Positions 1 through 9,900 of a stretch of DNA of 64,000 nt are shown here, piece by piece (position 1 is the first letter of the stretch; the number at the start of each line of letters is the position of its first letter). A model generated the notes under the pieces. That model had not been told where the DNA came from. It did not search any database and saw only the letters and a list, made by a program, of their open reading frames with translations. The translations under genes were made by a program, and so were the position numbers. The stretch comes from Mesostigma viride (lineage: Eukaryota > Streptophyta > Mesostigmatophyceae > Mesostigmatales > Mesostigmataceae), in NCBI GenBank assembly GCA_009746045.1, contig RPFO01000164.1, positions 1,252,996 to 1,316,995 on the forward strand, in the 5' to 3' direction.

Positions 1-2672
1 GGTCCTTGTCCTTGTCCCTTGTCCTTGCCTTGTCCTTGTCCTTGTCCTTGTCCGCCTTGTCCTTGTCCTTTTCCTTGTCCTTGTCCTTGTCCTTGTCCTT
101 GTCCTTGTCCTTGTCCTTGTCCTTGTCCTTGTCCTTGTCCTTGTCCTTGTCCTTGTCCTTGTCCTTGTCCTTGTCCTTGTCCTTGTCCTTGTCCTTGTCC
201 CTTGTCCTTGTCCTTGTCCTTGTCCTTGTCCTTGTCCTTGTCCTTGTCCTTGTCCTTGTCCTTGTCCTTGTCCTTGTCCTTGTCCTTGTCCTTGTCCTTG
301 TCCTTGTCCTTGTCCTTGTCCTTGTCCAGCACGTTGTCCTTGTCCTCGTCCTTGTCCTTGTCCTTGTCCTTGTCCTTGTCCTTGTCCTTGTCCTTGTCCT
401 TGTCCTTGTCCTTGTCCTTGTCCTTGTCCTTGTCCTGTCCTTGTCCTTCTCCTTGTCCTTGTCCTTGTCCTTGTCCTTGTCCTTGTCCTTGTGCCAGCAC
501 GTTGTCCTTGTCCTCGTCCTTGTCCTTGTCCTTGTCCTTGTCCTTGTCCTTGTCCTTGTCCTTGTCCTTGTCCTTGTCCTTGTCCTTGTCCTTGTCCTTG
601 TCCTTGTCCTTGTCCTTGTCCTTGTCCTTGTCCTTGTCCTTGTCCTTGTCCTTGTCCTTGTCCTTGTCCTTCTCCTTTTCCTTGTGGTTGTCCTTGTCCT
701 TGTCCTTGTCCTTGTCCTTGTCCTTGTCCTTGTCCTTGTCCTTGTCCTTGTCCTTGTCCTTGTCCTTGTCCTTGTCCTGTCCTTGTCCTTGTCCTTGTCC
801 TTGTCCTTGTCCTTGTCCTTTCCTTGTCCTTGTCCTTGTCCTTGTCCTCTCCTTGTCCTTGTGGTTGTCCTTGTCCTTGTCCTTGTCCTTGTCCTTGTCC
901 TTGTCCTTGTCCTTGTCCTTGTCCTTGTCCTTGTCCTTGTCCTTGTCCTTGTCCTTGTCCTTGTCCTTGTCCTTGTCCTTGTCCTTGTCCTTGTCCTTGT
1001 CCTTGTCCTTGTCTTGTCCTTGTCCTTGTCCTTGTCCTTGTCCTTGTCCTTGTCCTTGTCCTTGTCCTTGTCCTTGTCCTTGTGTCCTTGTCCTTGTCCT
1101 TGTCCTTGTCCTTGTCCTTGTCCTTGTCCTTGTCCTTGTCCTTGTCCTTGTCCTTGTCCTTGTCCTTGTCCTTGTCCTTGTCCTTGTGCCAGCACGTTGT
1201 CCTTGTCCTTTTCCTTTTCCTTGTGCCAGCACGTTGTCCTTGTCCTTGTCCTTGTCCTTGTCCTTGTCCTTGTCCTTGTCCTTGTCCTTGTCCTTGTCCT
1301 TGTCCTTGTGCCAGCACGTTGTCCTTGTCCTCGTCCTTGTCCTTGTCCTTGTCCTTGTCCTTGTCCTTGTCCTTGTCCTTGTCCTTGTCCTTGTCCTTGT
1401 CCTTGTCCTTGTCCTTGGCCTTGTCCTTCTCCTTGTCCTTGTCCTTGTCCTTGTCCTTGTCCTTGTCCTTGTCCTTGTCCTTGTGCCAGCACGTTGTCCG
1501 TGTCCTCGTCCTTGTCCTTGTCCTTGTCCTTGTCCTTGTCCTTGTCCTTGTCCTTGTCCTTGTCCTTGTCCTTGTCCTTGTCCTTGTCCTTGTCCTTGTC
1601 CTTGTCCTTGTCCTTGTCCTTGTCCTTGTCCTTGTCCTTTTCCTTGTGGTTGTCCTTGTCCTTGTCCTTGTCCTTGTCCTTGTCCTTGTCCTTGTCCTTG
1701 TCCTTGTCCTTGTCCTTGTCCTTGTCCTTGTCCTTGTCCTTGTCCTTGTCCTTGTCCTTTTCCTTGTCCTTGTCCTTGTCCTTGTCCTTGTCCTTGTCCT
1801 TGTCCTCGTCCTTGTCCTCGTCCTTGTCCTTGTCCTTGTCCTTGTCCTTGTCCTTGTCCTTGTCCTTGTCCTTGTCCTTGTCCTTGTCCTTGTCCTTGTC
1901 CTTGTCCTTGTCCTTGTCCTTGTCCTTGTCCTTGTCCTTGTCCTTGCCCTTGTCCTTGTCCTTGTCCTTGTCCTTGTCCTTGTCCTTGTCCTTGTCCTTG
2001 TCCTTGTGCCAGCACCTTGTCCTTGTGCCAGCACCTTGTCCTTGTCCTTGTCCTTGTCCTTGTCCTTGTCCTTGTCCTTGTCCTTGTCCTTGTCCTTGTC
2101 CTTGTCCTTGTCCTTGTCCTTGTCCTTGTCCTTGTCCTTGTCCTTGTCCTTGTCCTTGTCCTTGTCCTTGTGCCAGCACCTTGTCCTTGTGCCAGCACCT
2201 TGTCCTTGTCCTTGTCCTTGTCCTTGTCCTTGTCCTTGTCCTTGTCCTTGTCCTTGTCCTTGTCCTTGTCCTTGTCCTTGTCCTTGTCCTTGTCCTTGTC
2301 CTTGTCCTTGTCCTTGTCCTTGTCCTTGTCCTTGTCCTTGTCCTTGTCCTTGTCCTTGTCCTTGTCCTTGTCCTTGTCCTTGTCCTTGTCCTTGTCCTTG
2401 TCCTTGTCCTTGTCCTTGTCCTTGTCCTTGTCCTTGTCCTTGTCCTTGTCCTTGTCCTTGTCCTTGTCCTTGTCCTTGTCCTTGTCCTTGTCCTTGTCCT
2501 TGTCCTTGTCCTTGTCCTTGTCCTTGTCCTTGTCCTTGTCCTTGTCCTTGTCCTTGTCCTTGTCCTTGTCCTTGTCCTTGTCCTTGTCCTTGTCCTCGTC
2601 CTTGTCCTTGTCCTTGTCCTTGTCCTTGTCCTTGTCCTTGTCCTTGTCCTTGTCCTTGTCCTTGTCCTTGTC
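1..2672. repeat. (TCCTTG)n hexanucleotide satellite with interspersed variant units
   Basis: About 2.7 kb of nearly pure TCCTTG repeats, cut by the left window edge. It is interrupted by a variant containing GTGCCAGCACGTTG (near 310, 487, 1186, 1223, 1308, 1484) and, further right, by paired GTGCCAGCACCTTG variants (near 2006/2027 and 2169/2190). TCCTTTTCCTTGTGG variants lie near 676 and 1640. No stop codon occurs in any forward frame, so long Ser-Leu, Pro-Cys and Leu-Val 'proteins' are artefacts of the repeat. The reverse strand would read Lys-Asp type repeats; I cannot exclude that it belongs to an exon continuing off the left edge, but nothing supports this. Confidence 0.95.
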
Positions 2673-2688
2673 CTTTTCTTGCTTGATT

Positions 2689-2773
2689 TTCTTGCGCCAA
2701 CGGCCGTTGCAATTTGGAAATTAGGGTGTTATTTTTTTTTTGCCCAACGGCCGTCGGAACCTTGAAATTAGGG
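2689..2773. repeat. Two degenerate 46-bp palindrome-bearing units (left part of array 1)
   Basis: Two diverged units of the same 46-bp repeat that resumes at 6168. The cores are CCAACGGCCGTTGC and CCCAACGGCCGTCGG. The second unit stops abruptly after GAAATTAGGG at 2773, exactly where the inverted-repeat element begins; the missing second half of the unit (TGTGATTTT...) resumes at 6169. Confidence 0.85.
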
Positions 2774-2812
2774 CACATCACCTAAAAACGGCCTTTTTTG
2801 TTACATGGGGTC
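2774..2812 (+). repeat. Left terminal inverted repeat
   Basis: The first 14 bases match the reverse complement of 6154-6167 exactly. The following 25 bases match partly, with CGG and GTTACATG blocks conserved in position. Confidence 0.7.
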
Positions 2813-5800
2813 ATATCTCCCACACATATAGTCAGATCGGGGTGCCTTTCTGGACTTAAGGTCCCCTAGGACCCTGTTCACATCACATAAATTGGGGGCC
2901 AACTGACCTATTTTTAGCATCAAACCGTGACGTGGAAAAGTGCAAAAAACGATGTTTTCCAGGCATAAGGAGGCATAGCAGCCACACACAAGTAGTAAAT
3001 GTAGTCCAATTCAGCTGGAAATGGTCATGCTTATTAATTTATATCCAAATACAAAAACCACCCTTAAGTATGCAATGTAGGACCAAACTATGTGCTATAA
3101 TTCTGGCATACATGAGCCAAAACACCGTTTTAGTGCATTATTTTCAAACTTATGAAGCCCTGCCAGCACATATGCGGCCCAATCATGCCAGAATTCGTCA
3201 CATTAATAGCACAATACTTGAATTTACACTAGAACACAAGTTGGACATATTAGGACCACTGCCGGCCCACTAAAAGTGACGGATGCAAGCAGAAATAGAG
3301 CGATTTTTGCAAAAATACTCCATATTCTGCGCCATTGTCTTGGAAAACTTTGCATTCTTCACTCAATTATCGTCATGGCTGTCATGGGATTCATATACAT
3401 GCCACTGGGGCTGGATACATTAGCCAACACAGACTAAAAAAGCGATCATCAAGGGACAAAATCACCATCAATCACAGTAGATGCTGGCATTCGGAACAAG
3501 CACCATAGTGCCTACAAGCCTCAAGAAGGGGAGCTTGGCTGACCAGTCGTGCCTGTCGGCTGACCAGTCTCTTTTCTAAACGGGCCCCGCTCGGCAGCAC
3601 ACACAATCTCCTTTGCAGTACTTGGCCCACTCTGCTGGGCACCCCTGCTGTGCGTGTCTTATAGCAGCTAATCCAAATATATATCTGCCAGGTGCCTCTC
3701 TGCTACATGGAAATACAAAGCGCAATCAAGGACAGCAGTGGCTTGGGCTGCTATTCAATTGAGCTCAGCACCTAGCTGCTGTACAACATAATTCTGCATC
3801 AGTGCCTGTCCTAATTGCGCCCCCCCGCCCCTTGCCATCATCGTCATGCTCATCATAGTCTTTGGAACGTGCACTGAACTCCAACCCTTGGACAGTCCAT
3901 AGGTCATTAGGAATCTGTGCATGTAATGCTAGCTCTTCTCAGTTGAACTCATCTACCACCCTCTCATGGTCGTGTCATCTCTCATGTAATCCACCTAGGT
4001 TTATCGTGGCCACTGATCTTTCAGCCCCTCCTGACATCAAAATCTGGGCAAACACACTGTTGACATCGCCCTTCCGTTTTAGCCTGCATGGCTCCTCATG
4101 TTTACCCTTATCTCATCCCTCAACACACCTATAACTGTCTATTCATCCCCCTTGCATAGGCGGTGCATAACTGCGGCATGATGGGGGATTGCCAAAAATA
4201 GGTGTAAAATGCATAAGATGGCACGGGGAGGCTCACACTCATCGGTTTACAATCACACTCATGTGCTAACAATGTCCCTCTCTGCTTTTGACACTGCATG
4301 CACATGCATTTCCTACCGGCTATATCAAGCCTTTAGTGTGGTTTGGTGCATCAAGAGAAATGGCAGGTCAGCTGAGTGCATCAGACCACATTTGTGTTAA
4401 GTGTACGCTTGCAACGCTGTTTGCCCACCGCATGGAGCTCCCCTTTCGGACAGTGGCGCAAGTAGCACTTACACCTTACTCCCAGCCGCTCACCCTGCCC
4501 ATGCTAGCAACAAGAACAAATGCATGGTCCCCATCCCAACGTAAGGTGCATCACATGGATGGCCCTGCCATCACCTAGCAGTGTGCCACCCCTCTCCACC
4601 TCAACCAACTCTGAAATGCCAGGGCCCCAACAAACCTTTCAAGACATGGCACTCCTCAAAGAAGGCAACCCCTCAAAGAAGGCGAGGCAGTTTAGGTCTA
4701 GGGGGGCTTTGGGTAAGTTAAAAGATGATAGAGTTCACTAACACAGGCCACGGCAACGACAACCTCCCTCACCCGCTGCATCCATACATCACAAGCCATA
4801 AACTGCACAGCCTGGCATGATTGCCTAAGGGTCACGTGATCCAAGGTGCCCTTCAGGCTCACCCCAGCACACCGGCCCATCCTCACCACCCCACTGGTCA
4901 TAGTCATCTACAGTGGCATCAAACTCCTCTAGGACAGAGTGCAGTAAAGGCAACATAGACGTCCTGACACAATTGAATAAGAACGTGGCTGCTACCTACT
5001 GCCCTTAATAAAAAATGTCCATGGCTTGCACAAATACGCATTCAATTCTTCAAGCAAGCATGCTAACACCTTCACATCACATCCCAAGGTTTATATCCAT
5101 CGAGCTTTGTCAACAAGCATGACTTCCTGATGCAAACTTAGCTGTCAAGCTAGGAGGAGGAAAGCTAGGTAAAGAGGTGAGATAGACCCCCCCACAGCAC
5201 CTTCCTGCACCAAAACCATGACAATATCATCCAGAGCTTGCTAAATACGTACAGCTAACCGGTATCGGGCGACCTTGCAGTCCAGGTTCAGCGCGAACAT
5301 CTCGTTTCAGCACCCGGCGGAGATGGCGGACGCGAACCCACAATGCTATAAAAGCGAGTCATAAGACTATTTCGGGGAGCGGTGAACGGCTTGGAACACC
5401 GAAGGTATGCCGCGACAAAAGCCTGAAGTTTTTCTCGGAAATACACGCCTGGATGTGGATTAGGGCACCGTTGTCGTGCTTGTGCTTGCGTTGCGAGCAG
5501 GCAACCAGTGTTTCTTGCAGTGTCGAGCAGTAACAGATGGTGGCGCGAGAGCAATATGTGACTTTTAAATCATGGCTACACAGCTTACACCTCCGCAGGC
5601 ATGTTGGAACAAGCCCCGCCATGCCGTGAGCCGAAAAAAAGGAAGAAACGCATCAAGCAAGGACGGTCGTAAACGTCACTGAAAACAGCAAAATCTGACC
5701 TGCCGGCAGGTAATGCGACAGCCTGGAAAATGTGATTCGTTTCTCGAAAAACTGATTAGCGCTCGTGAAAGTAGACTTGAAGCCCATTCGGATTCCACCT

Positions 5801-6128
5801 TTTGGGAATTGTGAGCTTCCAACAAAAAAGTTTCCCCCACAATTAATAAACATGCATTTTCGCTGCCAATTCCAGATCTGGCCGACACAAAAAATCAGCG
5901 TCTCAGTTTGCGAATTATTTTGACGCATGAACATACGCGAATAATATCTACCATGCATCATCGCAAAGCAGGAGAGTTTACGCGTCGTTTGCATCCATCG
6001 CAGCGACTTAACATGCATAATTGACTTTTGACTGATATTCCGGCGGACATAGGGTCGACAGCCATGCGAGGTGGAATTTTTCTGGTCCCGTCGTCCTCAA
6101 CGCGACGCGTTCGCGCCAAAATTCCCAG

Positions 6129-6167
6129 GATCTCATGTAACCGGACGGACCGATTTTAGGTGATGTG
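6129..6167 (-). repeat. Right terminal inverted repeat
   Basis: Partner of 2774-2812. It ends directly at GTGTGATTTTCATGCG, which is the continuation of the interrupted 46-bp unit. Confidence 0.7.
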
Positions 6168-6929
6168 GTGTGATTTTCATGCGCCAACGGCCGTTGGAAC
6201 CCGTAAATTAGGGTGTGATTTTCATGCGCCAACGGCCGTCGGAACCTTAAAATTAGGGTGTGATTTTCATGCGCCAACGGCCGTTGGAACCTGGAAATTA
6301 GGGTGTTATTTTTCTGTCGCCAACGGCCGTTGGAACCTGGAAATGAAGGTGTCATTTTTCTCGCGCCAACGGCCGTTGGAAACTGGAAATTAGGGTGTGA
6401 TTTTCATGCGCCAACGGCCGTTGGAACCTGGAAAATAGGGTGTGATTTTTCTCGCGCCAACGGCCGTTGGAACCTGGAAAATAGGGTGTCATTTTTCTCG
6501 CGCCAACGGCCGTTGGAACCTGGAAATTAGGGTGTGATTTTTCTGTCGCCAACGGCCGTTGGAACCTGGAAATTAGGGTGTGATTTTCATGCGCCAACGG
6601 CCGTTGGAACCTGTAAATTAGGGTGTGATTTTCATGCGCCAACGGCCGTTGGAACCTGTAAATTAGGGTGTGATTTTCATGCGCCAACGGCCGTCGGAAC
6701 CTTAAAATTAGGGTGTGATTTTCATGCGCCAACGGCCGTTGGAACCTGGAAATTAGGGTGTTATTTTTCTGTCGCCAACGGCCGTTGGAACCTGGAAATT
6801 AGGGTGTGATTTTCATGCGCCAACGGCCGTTGGAACCTGTAAATTAGGGTGTGATTTTCATGCGCCCACGGCCGTTGGAACCTGGAAATTAGGGTGTTAT
6901 TTTTCTGTCGCCAACGGCCGTTGGAACAT
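6168..6929. repeat. 46-bp tandem array 1, about 17 units with a CCAACGGCCGTTGG palindrome
   Basis: About 17 head-to-tail units at 45-46 bp spacing. Each has the core palindrome CCAACGGCCGTTGG, then GAACCTGGAAATTAGGGTG, then a variable T-rich part ending in CATGCG, CTGTCG or CTCGCG. Core variants are few (GTCGG, CCCACGG). The array lies just upstream of a splice acceptor at 6972-6973, so it is probably intronic. The short open frames it contains are repeat translations. Confidence 0.95.
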
Positions 6930-6973
6930 AGTACTGACCTTCCGGCTATCTGTATGTTTTTTGCATGTGATCA

Positions 6974-9900
6974 GGGGCGTCCGTCAGGCAGAGAACGGAC
7001 GAAGAGCGGAGGAAGTGGGCTTACAAGATTGAACATAACTGTTCGGAAAGGCATCTCACAACATTTTTTGAGGACTGGCGCCAACGAGCACCGGGCACCG
7101 ACTTATGGTCGGTTATTGTGAAGACCTTTGAGAGGAAGGGGCTGCTGACGACACGTGCTGGAAATGCGAAGCCCAGCATTTTGGACTCCTGGGAGCCAGC
7201 GCCGTCCTCTCAAGTGCACGACAAGAATCTAACTGACACCATACAGGCGGCGTTTCATCTGCGGCAGAAGATACGCCTAGTTCCAGACGATGTCGACATC
7301 GTGGGGGGGTCCGCGATTGCGACTCAAGTACGGGCCCCCACGGAGAACTTGTGCCAACTCCCGGAACTCATGCGGCACCGGACGGTGACGGTGCGGAATT
7401 GTAGGGGGCTCGCGCCGTGGTTCGTGGGGGCCGGCACAAGTCTGACAAAAGCAAAATGTGCCGTGCCGATCTTCCGGTTTGCGTGGCAGGTGCTGGCAGA
7501 CCGTGATCCAGGTCTCTACAATTTATGGGTGCAGAGGAGTGAAAAGGTTCCTTACCACATTAAAATACTGACGGGGGACGACAGTGACCGTGCCGTGCAG
7601 AGGTTCGGATACTATCGTTCGCCAACGGCCGAGGAAGCCATGTCCATTCTCCGGACGGACTCCCTGAAGGACATGGCGGCCGCTTGCTCAGACGAGTTGA
7701 TCACCATGGAGTTGGATCCGTCCGAGTGGTCAAATGAATCTGAGCGTGAGGCAGTAGTTGACCTGACGAAATCCGCGCTGGGGAGCTTGAACATCTCGGA
7801 CCATGCCGGCCTTAAGGGTAAATTTCGAGACCAGACGCCTTGCGTGTTTGTGCAGTTTGCCGTGCTGGACGGCAACCACTACACACAGATGTTGAAGTCC
7901 GTGATTTTCGAGGGCTCTGACGAGCAAGTGAGTACTGCGATAGCTGGCGAGATTGCGGGTAAACAAAAGGGCAAGTTCGTGGAGACAACCGACGAGGCGT
8001 TTGATTTGTGGAGGGGGTTGGTGAGGGACGCGGAGAAGTTCAAGTACACCAATCTGGACGTGCTCAAGGGCTGGGAGGTGGAGGGGGAAGCACTGATCCC
8101 GCCCATGAAGGACATGCGGACGCAAAAGGTAAATATAACGGATCGGGTGTGGGAACGTTTTAGGCACTAGATGTTATTTTTCTTGCGCCAACGGCCGTTG
8201 GAACCTGGAAATTAGGGTGTGATTTTTCTTGCGCCAACGGCCGTTGGAACCTGGAAATTAGTGTGTGATTTTTCTTGCGCCAACGGCCGTTGGAACCTGG
8301 AAATTAGGGTGTCATTTTTCCTGCGCCAACGGCCGTTGGAACCTGGAAATTTGGTTGATATTTTTCTTGCGCCAACGGCCGTTGGAACCTGGAAATTCGG
8401 TCGACATTTTTCTTGCGCCAACGGCCGTTGGAGCCTGGAAATTAGGGTGTGATTTTTCTTGCGCCAACGGCCGTTGGAACCTGGAAATTAGTGTGTGATT
8501 TTTCTTGCGCCAACGGCCGTTGGAACCTGGAAATTAGGGTGTGATTTTTCTTGCGCCAACGGCCGTTGGAACCTGGAAATTAGGGTGTGATTTTTCTTGC
8601 GCCAACGGCCGTTGGAAACTGGAAATTAGGGTGTGATTTTTGTTCGGGAACGGCCGATCTTCCAAAGTGTAAGGACAAAATGTCAGGTCGTGTGTTGTAT
8701 GACCGTTTTTTGTCTCAAACACTGATTCACATTTCATGCATGCAGGGGAGAGAGGCGCATCGGAGGGTTGCCCTGATCGGAGGGGGGCTGAATGCAGAAG
8801 ACGAGGCCGTTTCCAAAAAGTCGAGGGGGACGGCGCTGCTGGAAGTGCACAACTATTTCAAGACGCACATGGAGGAATCCTGGGATAAGCCGGAGGTGCC
8901 CCTTCAGGACCAGAAAGAAATATGGAATTTGATTCATGGGGTTTCAAGCAGCACTGAGAAGGCAAGGAAGGACGGGGAGGGGGAGGAGGGTGGTGAGGAG
9001 CGGGTTGGAGGGCGATTGAACGAGGGTGGTTTGTCCGAATCGGAGAAAACCCAAGTCTACGACTTCATCTCGGCTGTGAAGGATGAAACGGTCGCTCCGA
9101 ACGACGACAGTAGATGTGGAATGCCGATTGAGGACAAGCTGGCCAAGGAGCTTGCAGAGTTTCTGGACATCGTGGCAGCGGACAAGCTGGACGGGGAGGG
9201 AAGGGTGATGAGGAAGGGGGGGGGATCAAACAGGAAGGGTGGAGGAGTCTAGCCCGCTTTCGATTCTGGCCGTCTATCATGGCAACCGTGAAGGCCAAAC
9301 ACGTTCCTCCTCAGTGCTTGTATGACCTGACATACATGGCCAAGATCTTCTGCGAGGTGATGGTCCAGCTTTTCATGATCTACAACCGCGATTTGGGGAA
9401 ATACCCCGAACCACGCGACCTCGGCTGGTTGCCGATGCAGCCTTCGGAAGCCGACAGCGCCCTTCAGAGGGTGGCCGATACGGTCGCTGTAGCTGCCAAG
9501 AGACTAAGGGCGGTTATCAGGCCAACGGGGAGGGACGATTCCACCTTCCCACTTGCACTGCTGGAGAGGACGGATTTTTGGACGACCCACAAGGAGGAAA
9601 CGAAATGGTGGGTCCTGATTGCGCCCGAACCCCCAACCGAACAGGCTGTGGTGCCCCAACCCGTACAGCCTGTGGCGGGGGCTGTGGTGGTGACGGGGGC
9701 TGTGCCGGAGGAAGGCCAAGCCGAACATGCGGAGGCAGAGGACGTCCAGTCGGGTCGCCAAAAAAAGGTGGGGGAGAAGCGGGAACCCCCGCGGAAGTTT
9801 GGGTCGGAGGAGCTGGCATCCGAAATCGAGCAGCAGGGCCCGTGGATTTCTAAGAAAGTTTACGGGTCTGACGGGGACGAGACCTGTGAGTTCATGATGA

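Larger units (their letters stand above)
2774..6167. mobile_element. 3.4-kb element with terminal inverted repeats, inserted in the 46-bp array
   Basis: The ends form an imperfect inverted repeat of about 39 bp. CACATCACCTAAAA (2774-2787) matches TTTTAGGTGATGTG (6154-6167) perfectly, and GTTACATG near 2800-2807 matches CATGTAAC near 6134-6141. The element interrupts a 46-bp repeat unit, which gives an independent boundary. At most 1 bp of target duplication is visible. I see no convincing transposase: the longest open frames are near 120 codons and look random. A TATA-like CTATAAAAGC lies near 5344. It is best read as a non-autonomous or decayed DNA transposon of unassigned superfamily; the CAC...GTG ends differ from the CACTA and hAT types I know. 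Confidence 0.65.

Noticed and set aside
6-2765. Three overlapping open frames of 730-919 codons in the TCCTTG repeat
   Set aside because: A stop-free hexanucleotide opens all forward frames at once; there is no start context, composition change or domain to favour any of them.
5340-5690. Small gene in the inverted-repeat element (TATA-like box at 5344, 37-codon frame from 5572 with a basic C-terminus)
   Set aside because: Too short, no homologue recognised, and base composition gives no coding signal.
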